This document shows, piece after piece, positions 36,787 to 45,855 of a stretch of 64,000 nucleotides of DNA. The position numbers and the translations under genes are program-made. Under the pieces are notes generated by a model. The model saw nothing but the letters and a program-made list of their open reading frames with translations. It had not been told where the DNA came from and did no database searches. Within the stretch, counting starts at the first letter, position 1. The number at the start of each line of letters is the position of its first letter. The stretch is from Halosimplex halophilum (lineage in GTDB: Archaea; Halobacteriota; Halobacteria; Halobacteriales; Haloarculaceae): contig NZ_SRHV01000005.1 of NCBI RefSeq assembly GCF_004698125.1, forward strand, positions 310,001 through 374,000. The letters run 5' to 3'.

Positions 36787-38115
36787 TCAGTTCGCGTTTC
36801 GGTCGCGGAAGAACTCCTCTTTCGCGAACGGTTCGTCCTCGCCCTGGACGTCGAGCACGTCCAGCGCCGTCACCTCGGCGTCGACGCCGAGCAGGCCCGC
36901 GAGGCTCGGCTCCGTGCGGCCCTCGTCGCTGGAGACGAGTTCCTTCACGTAGAGGCCGCCCTCGCCGTGGAGTTCGACGGTCGCGTGGCGGTCGTCCTCC
37001 AGTTCGCCCTCGATGTCGTACACGTCGCGGGTCCGCTCGATGTCCGCGCGGCGGTGGTCGACCCGCTGGGGCGTCCGCTGCTCGACCGTCACACCGTCGA
37101 GTTCGTCGAGCGCGGCCTCGAAATCGGTGGGGTCGACGGCCTCGCCGAACTCGATCTCCATGCGGTAGGTCTTGCTGGCGTCGAGCTCCTTGACGCGCTC
37201 GACCATCTCGTGGGTGGCCTGCCGGAGGTCCGTCACCTCGACCTTGCCGTCGGCGAACTCGTTGATCTCGGGCTGGAGGGTCGCGGCGTCGACGGTCCGC
37301 TCGCGGGGCTCGTCGATCTCGATGACGAACGGGCGGCCGCCTTCGAGCATCAGGGCGTCCACGTCCTCGCGGCCGGCGCCGTGGAAGGTCGCCGACTCGC
37401 CGTCCATGGCCTCCAGCACGACGGGGGCGGTGAGCTGTTCGACGCTCTCGTCGTAGCGGTACCCCGAGCCGTCGCAGCCCTCGCAGATCTCGCCGCGGAT
37501 CAGGCCGGTGCCGTTGCAGTCGTTGCAGGGCCACTTCGTCTGGGGGATGTCCCGTTCGAGCTTGCGGTAGCGGCCGTAGACGAACGCGGAGTTGACCTGC
37601 GCGTCGACGGTGTCGTCGCCCAGGTTCAGCGTGATCTGCACGTCCGGGCGGCCGAACTCCACCTCGGCGCCCGTCTCGCGGCCGAACCGCTTGCCCACTT
37701 CCCTGTTGAGTTCGGCCTTCAGCGCCTCGCCGGTGTCGTCGGCGAGGCCCAGGTCCTCCCGGAGGAGCGCGTCGTTCTCCTCGAACAGCGGCGGGACGCG
37801 CGTCCCGACCTGGAAGGTCTCGAAGTCGTAGTCGTCGACGGCGTAGGCGGCGCGCTCGGCCCACTCCTGCACCCGCTCCTCGGTGGACTCGCCCTCGCAG
37901 ACCCAGCAGGACTCGTCGGGTTCGAGGTCGGCGACGGGGCGGTCGTCGGCGAGTGCGACGGCGACGCGGAGGCTCCGGCCCCGCTCGCGGTTGGTGAGGC
38001 CGAAGCTCCGCTCGGCGAACAGGCGGCCGAGACAGGGGTCACAGAGCGGCCCCGTCTCGACGGCCCGCCGCGCCAGGTCGAGCACGTCGTCGGTCGGGCG
38101 CGCGTCGTCGGTCAT
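36787..38115 (-). CDS. pus10: tRNA pseudouridine synthase Pus10
   Basis: A 442-residue enzyme that makes pseudouridine 54/55 in archaeal tRNAs. The N-terminal zinc-binding region shows LCDPCLGRLF and CWVC. A THUMP-like part follows. The catalytic segment reads GREDVDALMLEGGRPF, where the Asp after GREDV is the expected nucleophile. An additional CNDCNGTGLIRGEICEGC cluster (about residue 220) may bind a second metal. ATG 38115 is chosen because the longer frame overlaps the next gene and adds Arg/Pro-rich sequence. The standard motif has Arg-Met-Leu-Gly where this protein has Leu-Met-Leu-Glu. Confidence 0.9.
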   Translation of the reverse strand: MTDDARPTDDVLDLARRAVETGPLCDPCLGRLFAERSFGLTNRERGRSLRVAVALADDRPVADLEPDESCWVCEGESTEERVQEWAERAAYAVDDYDFETFQVGTRVPPLFEENDALLREDLGLADDTGEALKAELNREVGKRFGRETGAEVEFGRPDVQITLNLGDDTVDAQVNSAFVYGRYRKLERDIPQTKWPCNDCNGTGLIRGEICEGCDGSGYRYDESVEQLTAPVVLEAMDGESATFHGAGREDVDALMLEGGRPFVIEIDEPRERTVDAATLQPEINEFADGKVEVTDLRQATHEMVERVKELDASKTYRMEIEFGEAVDPTDFEAALDELDGVTVEQRTPQRVDHRRADIERTRDVYDIEGELEDDRHATVELHGEGGLYVKELVSSDEGRTEPSLAGLLGVDAEVTALDVLDVQGEDEPFAKEEFFRDRNAN

Positions 38116-38209
38116 GGGAGAGGGTGGGCGACCGGGCCGTAATTCCCTTTCGACATCCGCGGACGCGCTCGTCTCCCGGCGATACCGTCCGTTCGGGACC
38201 CGGCGCCGC

Positions 38210-39166
38210 TCAGGCGTCGGGGTCGGTCGGCGAGTACTCGCTGCAGTCCCGGCCATCGACCGTCGAGTCGGTGCAGTCGAACCCCGAGGGATCGACGTAC
38301 ACGTCGCCGCCGACGGTCGCGCCGTCGAGCTTGACCCCCTCGTCGGCGGTTACCGACCCGTCGACGCTGCTGTCGAGGACCTTCACCGATTTCTCGTCGC
38401 TCTCGGCGTCGCCGCCGACCGACCCGCCGTCGATGACCTCGACGGTCTTCTCTGCCCGCACAGCGCCGCCGACCGTCGCGCCGTCGACCTTCGCGGTCTC
38501 GGTCCGTGCCCGCACCGAGCCGCCGACGGTCCCGTCCTGGACGTTGGCGTCCTTCTCGACGGTCACGTCGCCGTAGACCCGCGAGTCGTCGAGGTCGAGG
38601 AGCTTCGCGTGGCTGACCGCGTCGCCGACGACCGCGCCGCCGTTCTGGAGCTCGATCACCTTGTCGGTCTCCACGTCGCAGGCGACGACGATCCCGTCGA
38701 CTTTCGCGTCGTCGGTCCCGCCGCTGGTCTCGGTGTCGACCCAGTCGCAGCCCTCGTCCGGCGGCGGCACCGTCGCGTCGGCGTCGACGGTGAACTCCCG
38801 GAGGACGTAGCTGGTGTCGTGGTCGCCGAACCAGACGACCTCGACCGTCTCGTCGGTCGCGTACACGCGCCGGCTGTCGGCCGCGGCGAAGTCCGCGCCG
38901 GCCAGCGCCTCGTCGTTCGCGACCCCGCGGAGGCGAACGTCGTCGCCGTCGAGTGCCTCGCCGTGGTCGTGGACGAGTGCGTGTTCGCCCCGGAGGTCGC
39001 CGGTCGACTCCAGCGACAGCCGCACCTCCGGCGCGGGCTCGCGTTCCTCGGTCAGCCCGAGGACGACCCCGCCCGCGACGACCGCCAGCACCACCACGAT
39101 CGCGACGAGCAGCGCGCCCCCGATCACCGGGGAGAGTCCCCTGTCCCGTCGGTCGAGCCGCGACAC
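38210..39166 (-). CDS. Type IV pilin-like protein with seven 18-residue repeats
   Basis: A 318-residue protein. The N-terminus RDRGLSPVIGGALLVAIVVVLAVV (quoted key: RGLSPVIGG) is the class III signal of archaeal pilins: charged end, cleavage region and a hydrophobic helix of about 25 residues. Residues 180-292 contain seven repeats that begin with G-[DSA]-[VA] at 181, 199, 216, 234, 252, 270 and 287, a period of 17-18. This spacing fits a beta-solenoid like bactofilin. Cys140, 163, 298 and 308 could form disulfides. It is probably a surface or pilus-associated protein. The pilin-solenoid combination is unusual to me. Confidence 0.8.
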   Translation of the reverse strand: MSRLDRRDRGLSPVIGGALLVAIVVVLAVVAGGVVLGLTEEREPAPEVRLSLESTGDLRGEHALVHDHGEALDGDDVRLRGVANDEALAGADFAAADSRRVYATDETVEVVWFGDHDTSYVLREFTVDADATVPPPDEGCDWVDTETSGGTDDAKVDGIVVACDVETDKVIELQNGGAVVGDAVSHAKLLDLDDSRVYGDVTVEKDANVQDGTVGGSVRARTETAKVDGATVGGAVRAEKTVEVIDGGSVGGDAESDEKSVKVLDSSVDGSVTADEGVKLDGATVGGDVYVDPSGFDCTDSTVDGRDCSEYSPTDPDA

Positions 39167-39255
39167 TGTGTCGGAACCCAGGAGCGGACCGACTTGACCG
39201 TTTCCGGTGGTTTCAATTCGTGAAACCGCTTCCCCGACGAGACCGGCTGTCGGGA

Positions 39256-39618
39256 TTACACGTCTCGAAGGCCGAGACTGTACTCCAGGGCGCGATCGAC
39301 CTCGTCGAGACGCTCGTCCGGTATCGATCCGATCACCTCGGTGACCCGTTCCTCGATCGATACCGTCCGGATCTGGCTACATAGAGCGACCGAATCCTCG
39401 CGGAGGGCACACTCCTCGGCGGGCACGAGCACCTCGAAGGGGTACAGCTGGTCGCCGAACGAGGTGGTGAACGGGACGACGACCGTGGTCGGGGCGTTCT
39501 CGTTGCCGACGTCGTTCTGGACGACGAGACAGGGGCGGGTGCCCCGCTGTTCCGACCCGCGCGTCGGGTCGAGGTCGACGACGACGATGTCGCCGCGACG
39601 GACGTGTGTCCCCGCCAT
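39256..39618 (-). CDS. MazF/PemK-like toxin
   Basis: A 120-residue protein with the PemK/MazF fold pattern: RRGDIVVVDLDPTRGSEQRGTRPCLVVQND, where the Arg-Gly-Asp-Ile start and the G-x-E-Q-x-G-x-R-P-x-[LV]-V-[VI]-x-N line are family hallmarks. A later pattern, VVVPFTTSF, plus SQIRTVS, supplies the catalytic Thr/Ser-like region. Members are sequence-specific mRNA endonucleases. Its ATG directly touches the stop of the upstream AbrB-type gene (TAG-ATG), as in toxin-antitoxin pairs. Confidence 0.88.
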   Translation of the reverse strand: MAGTHVRRGDIVVVDLDPTRGSEQRGTRPCLVVQNDVGNENAPTTVVVPFTTSFGDQLYPFEVLVPAEECALREDSVALCSQIRTVSIEERVTEVIGSIPDERLDEVDRALEYSLGLRDV

Positions 39619-39885
39619 CTACCAATCCGGCGCGTCTCCGAGGTACTCGTCGGCTTCACTGGACGTGTGTTCCATCTTCTCGGCGATCTCGCGGGCGCGC
39701 TCGGCGGTGGCACGATAGCCCGCTGCGAGTTCCTCGCGCGTGACGGGCTTCTCGATGACGACCTTCCCCTCGTCCTCCCGGACGACGACCTCGTCACCGC
39801 CCTCGATACCCAGCCGCTCCCGGATCCCCTTCGGGAGCGTCACCTGCCCGCGCTCGCCGACCGTTCGCTCTTCCTCGTTCGACAT
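39619..39885 (-). CDS. AbrB/MazE-like antitoxin
   Basis: An 88-residue protein with an N-terminal AbrB-type swapped-hairpin DNA-binding domain (TVGERGQVTLPKGIRERLGIEGGDEVVVREDEGKVVIEK pattern, residues about 8-46). The C-terminal half is helical and acidic and would bind the toxin. It is translated just before the MazF-like gene. An AT-rich near-palindromic stretch upstream (39886-39912, around gatcatatcatattcg) is a likely autoregulated promoter. Confidence 0.87.
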   Translation of the reverse strand: MSNEEERTVGERGQVTLPKGIRERLGIEGGDEVVVREDEGKVVIEKPVTREELAAGYRATAERAREIAEKMEHTSSEADEYLGDAPDW

Positions 39886-40026
39886 ACGCGATCATATCAT
39901 ATTCGTACTTTTGGCTGTTTCGTTCGCCGCGCTCTCGTGGGCCGTGACCGGCGACGACCTCCCGTCGCGGCCGGTCTGTCGGTGTGGCCCCGTTCGCCGC
40001 CGATGAGCCCGGTTTACTGACCGGTG

Positions 40027-41112
40027 CTACGCCGGGGTCGCACCGGGCTCGTCGGTCACCGGCGTCTCACCGGGGGCGTCCGTCGGCGTCGGTTCCGGCG
40101 TCTCGACGGGCGCGGCCGTCTCGATGGACAGCCGCTCCGCCTCGATCGACTCGATGGTCGCGCTCTCGACCGTGACGTTCTCGACGACCCGGACGGTGAC
40201 GTTCTCCGCGTCGGCGGGCGTCTCCGGCGTGGCCTCGGTCGGCGTCGCGGTCGCCGTCGGGGTCTCGGTCGCGGCCTCGGCCGGGGTCCCGGCCGCCGTC
40301 TCCGTCGGCGTGTCCGTGGCGGGCGCCTCGGTGGTGGCGAGCGTCTCCACGTCCATCTCCTCGACGTCGAGGTCGTCGACGGAGACGTTCTCCACCACGA
40401 GGTGCGTCTCGGCCGTCTCCTCGTCCGCCGTCGGCGTCGCCGTCTCGTCGCCCTCGGCCGGGGTCTCGTCGTCGGTCGGCGTGTCCGTGGCGGACGCCGG
40501 GGCGCCGTCGGTCGGCGTCGGGGTCGCGTCGCCCGCGTCGGCGGGCGTCGCGGTCTCGTTGGCGTCGTCGTCATCGCCGCCGAATAACCCTCTGATGAAG
40601 TCGAGGATACCACCGATCACGCCGCCGCCCGCGCGGTCCTCGACATCCAGTTGCTCGATGGTCACGCTGTCGACGCTCATCTGTTCGATCGTCGCGTTGG
40701 ACACCGGCCCGACCTCGGGGTCGGTCGCGCCGGCGTCAGCGGCGTCCCCGACCCCGACCGAGAGACCGTCGGCCGACGCGTTCTCCAGCGCGAGTTCCTC
40801 GAAGGACACGTTACGCAGCACGACGACGTCGTTCTCGACGCCCAGCGTCTGATTGAGGTCGTCGATACCCGTCTGGTTCTCCACCGTGAGCCGGTCGATC
40901 CGGAGTTCCCGGATCGTGACGTTCTCGACCGTGGCGTTGTCGAGCGTGAGTTCGTCGACCTGTGCGTTCGCGACCGTGACCGACTGCGCTGTCCCGTCTG
41001 CCGGCTGTGTCGTCTCGCCGGCGACGCCGGCGTTTCCGGCGAGGACCGGCGCCGACAGCGCCGATACGGCGATAGCAGTCGCTACCAGTGCGGCTGTGAC
41101 TTTCCGTCTCAT
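40027..41112 (-). CDS. Secreted Thr/Glu-rich repeat protein
   Basis: A 361-residue protein with a Sec-type signal (MRRKVTAALVATAIAVSALSAPVLAG). Two similar repeat regions (about 40-160 and 255-340) carry short lines such as NATVENVTIRELRIDRLTVEN and VVENVSVDDLDVEEMDVE, a pattern of alternating hydrophobics that suggests a beta-solenoid. Many N-x-[ST] sites favour N-glycosylation. Between and after them are long PTETAAG/TPT-rich linkers. A hydrophobic patch GGGVIGGILDFIRGLFGG lies near residue 170. No enzyme motif is seen. ATG 41112 is preferred as it starts the signal peptide. Confidence 0.75.
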   Translation of the reverse strand: MRRKVTAALVATAIAVSALSAPVLAGNAGVAGETTQPADGTAQSVTVANAQVDELTLDNATVENVTIRELRIDRLTVENQTGIDDLNQTLGVENDVVVLRNVSFEELALENASADGLSVGVGDAADAGATDPEVGPVSNATIEQMSVDSVTIEQLDVEDRAGGGVIGGILDFIRGLFGGDDDDANETATPADAGDATPTPTDGAPASATDTPTDDETPAEGDETATPTADEETAETHLVVENVSVDDLDVEEMDVETLATTEAPATDTPTETAAGTPAEAATETPTATATPTEATPETPADAENVTVRVVENVTVESATIESIEAERLSIETAAPVETPEPTPTDAPGETPVTDEPGATPA

Positions 41113-41489
41113 TACGCTCGGATCTGGCGGCGGAGCGCCGATAAAGGCCGAGAGCCGTTTTCGCGACAAACGCGAGCGTACTCGCTCGCCCGCACCGCTA
41201 GGGCGGCCCTGTCGACCGATCGGTCCGGGGTACTCGACGCGGGATGGACCGTCCCGTCGCTAACGCCACCTTTCGACCGGGAGCGAACCCGGCCCGGCCG
41301 CCGGTAGTCCGGTCGTCCGTTCGCGCCGGGCCGCTGAAAGGCGATCTTACGGCGCGAGTGTGCGGTGTTGCGGTGACGGCGAGACCGGCTGGTCCCCTGT
41401 CACGCGACGCGACCCTGTGGGTCGTCTCGACGACGCCGCGACCGGTCGAGATCCGAACGCCTTTACTCGCGAGGCACGCCCCTGCCGCC

Positions 41490-42362
41490 ATGGATCCGCG
41501 GGCGACGCTGCTCGCACTGCTGGTCGGGCTCGTGCAGGGCGTCCTGGAGTGGCTGCCGGTCTCCAGCGAGGGCGGCGTCGCGCTCGTCGTCGCGCTGCTG
41601 ACGGGCGAGTCCGCGTTCGACGCGACGCAGTTCGCCCTCTTTCTACACGCGGGGACGGCCGTCGCCGCGCTGGCCTTCTACCCCGAGGAAGCGGCCGGCG
41701 TCCTCGAATCCGTGCCGGCGTGGCGCCCCCGCGACGCCTTCGGGGCCGACCGCGCGGACCTGACGTTCTACGGGGTCGCGACGCTCGTCTCGGGGGTCGT
41801 CGGGCTCTCGATCTACGCCGCGCTCTCGGAGGCCGCCACGGAGCTGGCGGGCGGCGCGTTCGTCGCCGCCGTCGGCGTCCTGCTCGTCGGCACAGGTCTC
41901 ATCCAGCGGGCCGCCGACCGCTGGGGGCTGGGCGAGCGCGAGACGCCCGGCGCCGCCGACGCCGTGCTCGTGGGCGTCTGCCAGGGCCTCGCCCTGCTCC
42001 CCGGCGTCTCCCGGTCGGGAACCACCGTCAGCGCGCTGCTCCTGCGGGGCCACGAGGGCGAGCGCGCGCTGCAACTGTCCTTCCTCCTCTCGATCCCCGC
42101 CTCGCTCGGCGCGGGCCTGCTGGTCGTCCTCGACGAAGGGGTGCCGACGATCCCGGTCCCGCAGGCAGTGCTGGCGCTCGCGGTCAGCGCCGTCGTCGGC
42201 TACCTGACCGTCGGTGCGCTGGTGGCGCTGGTCCGCCGCGTCGCCTTCTGGGGCGTCTGCGTCGGCTTCGGCGCGCTGGCGGTCGCCGGCGGCGGACTGC
42301 TCGTGCTCGCCGAACACGGCTGGCTCGCCGGCGTCCAGGACTGGCTGCTTGCCGCCGTGTGA
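41490..42362 (+). CDS. uppP: Undecaprenyl-diphosphatase-like protein (UppP/BacA)
   Basis: A 290-residue membrane protein with about eight hydrophobic segments. Signatures are VGLVQGVLEWLPVSSEGG (first conserved Glu-rich region and Pro-Val-Ser-Ser) and GLALLPGVSRSGTTVSALLLRG (second motif with the Arg and Ser). In bacteria it recycles undecaprenyl pyrophosphate; in archaea the likely substrate is a dolichyl or other polyprenyl diphosphate used for glycan export or N-glycosylation. ATG 41490 (MDPRATLLALLVG) is preferred to upstream frames with Arg/Pro-rich sequence. Confidence 0.9.
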   Translation: MDPRATLLALLVGLVQGVLEWLPVSSEGGVALVVALLTGESAFDATQFALFLHAGTAVAALAFYPEEAAGVLESVPAWRPRDAFGADRADLTFYGVATLVSGVVGLSIYAALSEAATELAGGAFVAAVGVLLVGTGLIQRAADRWGLGERETPGAADAVLVGVCQGLALLPGVSRSGTTVSALLLRGHEGERALQLSFLLSIPASLGAGLLVVLDEGVPTIPVPQAVLALAVSAVVGYLTVGALVALVRRVAFWGVCVGFGALAVAGGGLLVLAEHGWLAGVQDWLLAAV

Positions 42363-42462
42363 CTAATTGCCGTGGTGTACGTGGTTACCGCGACCCCGGT
42401 ACCGCAGCGGGGGCGTGGGGAGGGCCGAAGCGAGGTCTCGGGAGTCGTTCAGTTCGCTCGCG

Positions 42463-42720
42463 TCACTTCGCCGCCGGGCGGCCGCGCTCGGCGCTCAGCC
42501 GCTCGTGGGCGCGCCGCGCCACCGGAACGGTGACGACGCGCCGGAAGCGGACGGCCGCCGCGACGGCCGCGACGCCGACGGCGACCGCGGGCTGGGCGAC
42601 GACCGCCACCATGGCGACCGCCACCGCCATCGCGACCGCGCTGACTGCGACGACCCGGGCGACCGATTGGGACGCGACGGAAGCCGATACCGCGGCCGAA
42701 CCGTGGACAGGTTGGCTCAT
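42463..42720 (-). CDS. Small membrane protein
   Basis: An 85-residue protein with a very hydrophobic Ala/Val middle (VARVVAVSAVAMAVAVAMVAVVAQPAVAVGVAAVAAAV, about residues 20-57), enough for one long or two short membrane helices, then a basic end (RFRRVVTVPVARRAHERL). I know no function. The start ATG 42720 (MSQPVHGSAAV) is favoured; an ATG 11 codons upstream is also possible. It is convergent with uppP. Confidence 0.55.
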   Translation of the reverse strand: MSQPVHGSAAVSASVASQSVARVVAVSAVAMAVAVAMVAVVAQPAVAVGVAAVAAAVRFRRVVTVPVARRAHERLSAERGRPAAK

Positions 42721-42919
42721 ATCTGATCGAAGGGCCGGGTTCACCATAAGCATAATCTGAAATACATTTCTGTAGGGCGAGATACTGAAACGCAGTCCGG
42801 TAAGCAGTCTGTCACGACGCGGCCGACGGGGTCACCGAGGGACGAACGGTGGAGCGGGATACCGGCGTGTCCGTGGCCGCCCCGGGATATTTGTGCCGCG
42901 GGGTCCCGAGTATCGAGAT

Positions 42920-43858
42920 ATGGCCGACGGCGGAGACTCCGGGGCGGAGAGCGAGCCAGGCGGTGACGATGCGGAGAGCGAGCCGGGCGGTGACGAGCCC
43001 GAGGGCGGGATCGTCGAGCGAGTGTCCGCGGAGGGCGCCTTCGAGTTGCTGGGCAACGAGACGCGTCTGGCCACCGTGCGGGCGCTGTTCGAGGCCGACG
43101 ACCCGCTGTCGTTCTCGGCGTTGCGCGACGCGGTCGGGGTCCGCGACAGCGGGCAGTTCAACTACCACCTCGACAAGCTCCGCGGGTCGTTCGTCCGGGA
43201 GACCGACGGGGGGTACGCGCTGACCGCGGCGGGAGCCTACGTCGTCGGGTCGGTGCTCGCGGGCCAGTACACGAAGACCGTCACGGGCGACCCGGTCCCG
43301 GTCGACGCCGACTGCCCGTACTGCGAGGGGTCGCTCGCGGCGCTGTTCGACGAGGAGTACGTCCGCGTCGCCTGTGCCGACTGCGACCGGAACGTCATCA
43401 GTCTGTTCGTCCCGCCGGGCGCGTTCGAGGACCACCCCCGCGAGGAGTGGCCCGCCGTCGCCGAGCGCTGGACCCGCCGGACGTTCGAGAACTACCAGCA
43501 CGGGTTCTGCGGAATCTGTCACGGTCCCGTCGACCCGCACCTGGAGCTGGACCCGCCCGACGTACACGACGTGTACGACGCCGGTGTCCGGTACGCTTGC
43601 GGGCGGTGCGGCGACGATATGTTCGCCAACGTCGAGGCGACCGTCCTCTCGCACCCGTCGGTGGTCGCCTTCTACTACGAGCGGGGGATCGATGTCGCCG
43701 AGACCCCGATCTGGGCGTTCGACTGGGCGGTCCAGCCGACGGCCTCGGTCGTCGCCGAGGACCCGCCGCGGGTCGAGGTCCCCGTCGAACACGAGGGCGA
43801 CCGCCTCGTACTCACGCTGGACGAACACGCCGACGTGGTCGAAGAGCGTCGCGCCTGA
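42920..43858 (+). CDS. Winged-helix regulator with zinc-binding C-terminal part
   Basis: A 312-residue protein. Residues 1-30 are acidic low-complexity. A winged helix follows (ELLGNETRLATVRALFEADDPLSFSALRDAVGVRDSGQFNYHLDKL pattern), an ArsR-like domain. The rest has two zinc-ribbon-like parts: CPYCEG...CADC (about 135-163) and CGICHG...CGRC (about 200-235), with TPIWAFDWAV near the end. I associate the C-terminal arrangement with a haloarchaeal domain of unknown function (DUF7351). It is probably a transcription regulator. ATG 42920 starts after an AT-rich tract (gatattt). Confidence 0.8.
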   Translation: MADGGDSGAESEPGGDDAESEPGGDEPEGGIVERVSAEGAFELLGNETRLATVRALFEADDPLSFSALRDAVGVRDSGQFNYHLDKLRGSFVRETDGGYALTAAGAYVVGSVLAGQYTKTVTGDPVPVDADCPYCEGSLAALFDEEYVRVACADCDRNVISLFVPPGAFEDHPREEWPAVAERWTRRTFENYQHGFCGICHGPVDPHLELDPPDVHDVYDAGVRYACGRCGDDMFANVEATVLSHPSVVAFYYERGIDVAETPIWAFDWAVQPTASVVAEDPPRVEVPVEHEGDRLVLTLDEHADVVEERRA

Positions 43859-43943
43859 CCGCGGTGCGTGTCGCGGTCGGACAGCGCGAGGTCGCCCAGA
43901 CGAATTTATATGCGTCGGGCTGTCATCCTTCGATAGCTGCGAC

Positions 43944-44813
43944 ATGAGCGGGGACGAAGCCAAACTCGTGGACGCCTCGGGCGACTACGCGTTCGTCGTC
44001 AGGGACGGCGAACCGGTCGACCAGCCGCGCTGGCGCTCCTCGCGTGTCGTCCTCACCAGCGAGCGGGTCGTCCTCGCCGACGCCGACGGCAACCGGTCGT
44101 TCCCCCACGGCGCCGTCGAACTCGTCGACGACCCCGACGGCGTGGTCCCGGAGGGGTTCCCCGCCGACGGCGCCACCGCGCTCCGGGCCGGCAACCACAC
44201 CCTCCTCGTCGACGCCCCCGAGGTCGAGGCCCTCGACCGGGAGTACTGCCGCGCGGCGCTGGACGCGGAGGTCATCCTCGTCAAACACCCCGCGGTCGTC
44301 GGCGGCGTCGTTCAGGACACCGAGTGGTCGAAGGCCCGGTTCCGCTTCGCCGACGACACCGTCAGGCTCGCGCTCCCCGGCGGCCGGAGCACGTCCTTCC
44401 CCGTCGAGGACGTGGGCACCGTCGAGACGGCCACCCAGGAGGTCATGGGCAGCCGGCGGCAGGTCGTCCGGCTCGAACACACCGACGAGGAGGACCGCAG
44501 CGTCGAGACGCACTTCTCGGGCACCGACGCCCACTGCCGCGCGCTCGCTCACCTGTTCGAGGCCGTCGTCTCCGAGCGGGGCAGCGAGGAACACGAACTC
44601 ACCGAGACCGAACGCCAGGTCCTGATGGCGCTGTACTCGGGCGTTTCCCCCTTCGAGATGAGCGACTTCGTCGGCATCAGCGTCGAGGAGGTCGAGGAGA
44701 TCTACGGGAAGTTGCTGGAGATGGACGCCGTCGACGAGGTCCGCACCCGGACCGAGGTGTCGCTCAACGCCCACGGGCGGAACCTGGCGAGTGAAGCGAT
44801 GAGCGAGCAGTGA
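43944..44813 (+). CDS. CheF-family taxis protein, copy 1
   Basis: A 289-residue member of the archaeal CheF family (DUF439). CheF links the chemotaxis proteins CheY, CheC and CheD to the archaellum. The pattern SSRVVLTSERVVLADADG, GVVQDTEWSKARFRFADDTVRLALPGG and the C-terminal helical end QVLMALYSGVSPFEMSDFVG match the paralogue at 47153. A TATA-like box (atttatatg, 43901-43909) precedes the ATG by about 37 bases. No other che or arl gene is in this window, so pairing with a remote cluster is inferred. Confidence 0.85.
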   Translation: MSGDEAKLVDASGDYAFVVRDGEPVDQPRWRSSRVVLTSERVVLADADGNRSFPHGAVELVDDPDGVVPEGFPADGATALRAGNHTLLVDAPEVEALDREYCRAALDAEVILVKHPAVVGGVVQDTEWSKARFRFADDTVRLALPGGRSTSFPVEDVGTVETATQEVMGSRRQVVRLEHTDEEDRSVETHFSGTDAHCRALAHLFEAVVSERGSEEHELTETERQVLMALYSGVSPFEMSDFVGISVEEVEEIYGKLLEMDAVDEVRTRTEVSLNAHGRNLASEAMSEQ

Positions 44814-44847
44814 GATTCCGTCACGAAACCGGACGGAGCACTACAAT

Positions 44848-44854
44848 TATTTAT
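44848..44854 (+). promoter_or_regulatory. TATA-like promoter for mntA-hepT
   Basis: The box ttattta is centred 26-27 bases before ATG 44877, fitting a leaderless transcript. Confidence 0.55.
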
Positions 44855-44876
44855 TCGCGTGGCTGCATGATCAACT

Positions 44877-45311
44877 ATGCCGAAGTCGGGTAGCCCGGAA
44901 CTGCCGGGTGTCGATGTCGACCGGATGCGCGAGTGCCTCGCGCAGACGGATGTGGTATTCGCCATCGTATTCGGCTCTCACGCGCGTGGAGCGGCGACGG
45001 AATCCTCGGATGTCGATATCGCTCTCCGGTTCTCCGATGAGATGGACGATTATGAACGGTTCAAACGGCGAAACCGGATCGATGCGACCCTCCAGCAGTA
45101 CGCTTCGGGGTTCGTCGACGTAAGTGACATAGAAGACCTACCGACTCACGTAGCACACGCCGCGCTGCGCGACGGAATTCCAATTGTCGGTGACGAACAG
45201 GCGATAGCGGACTACGAGGAACGAGTCGCGGCCGAATACGAACGCGATCGGTCGGAGCGAGAACGGGAACGGCGGGCATTCATCGACCGGTTAGCCCGAG
45301 GCGATGTTTGA
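44877..45311 (+). CDS. mntA: MntA-type nucleotidyltransferase antitoxin
   Basis: A 144-residue minimal nucleotidyltransferase. The motif is complete: Gly33-Ser34, Arg37-Gly38, then Asp45-x-Asp47, read as GSHARGAATESSDVDIA. In characterised MntA-HepT systems this enzyme silences the HEPN toxin by attaching AMP groups to a Tyr. The last 30 residues are highly charged (RSERERERRAFI). The stop codon directly precedes the hepT ATG. Confidence 0.92.
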   Translation: MPKSGSPELPGVDVDRMRECLAQTDVVFAIVFGSHARGAATESSDVDIALRFSDEMDDYERFKRRNRIDATLQQYASGFVDVSDIEDLPTHVAHAALRDGIPIVGDEQAIADYEERVAAEYERDRSERERERRAFIDRLARGDV

Positions 45312-45740
45312 ATGGTCGACGAATCGGTCGTCACCGATAAACTCCAGTACGTCAACGAGTACACGTCCGATCTGGAGGAGATGCGGGGGATGTCGAAAGA
45401 CGAGTATACGTCCGATGTTGTCGTTCAACGCGCTGTCGAACGCACTTTTATGAATCTGATCCAGTCCTGTATCGATCTTGCCCAGCACATCCGGGCATCG
45501 GAGAACCTCGAACCGAGTGGGACAGCCAAACAGGAGATCGAAGCGCTCGGGAACGGCGATATCATCTCACGCGAGACGCAGGAAAAACTGGAAGAGGCTG
45601 TCGGGTTTCGGAACGTCCTCGCTCACCGCTACGGGGATGTCGACCACGATGTCGTTTACCGAACGCTCCACGACGATCTGGTGTGGTTCGAACGGTTCCA
45701 GCAGGAAGTCGCGCAGTGGTTCCAGCAGCATCGAAACTGA
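45312..45740 (+). CDS. hepT: HepT-type HEPN ribonuclease toxin
   Basis: A 142-residue all-helical HEPN protein. The active-site motif Arg100-x4-His105-x-Tyr107 is present in GFRNVLAHRYGDV, with the Tyr that MntA modifies. The preceding helix RTFMNLIQSCIDLAQHI is typical. It starts at the base following the mntA stop, so the two are translated together. The pair sits between two CheF genes, an unlikely conserved site, which suggests insertion. Confidence 0.92.
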   Translation: MVDESVVTDKLQYVNEYTSDLEEMRGMSKDEYTSDVVVQRAVERTFMNLIQSCIDLAQHIRASENLEPSGTAKQEIEALGNGDIISRETQEKLEEAVGFRNVLAHRYGDVDHDVVYRTLHDDLVWFERFQQEVAQWFQQHRN

Positions 45741-45855
45741 CGTTTCGTCGTCCGTTTGGTCGACCCCGAGTGATCCCTGAGCCCCTACGTCGGAACCTCA
45801 TCAGCGGCGCGATGAGCAAACGAGGCTGTAGGCCGGTCTTCAGTTTGCCTCGCTT

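Noticed and set aside
45741-45855. Imperfect hairpin (aaacgaggc / gcctcgcttt) between hepT and the dehydrogenase gene
   Set aside because: The stem is short and imperfect, so I did not list it as a terminator, although its position between convergent genes would fit.
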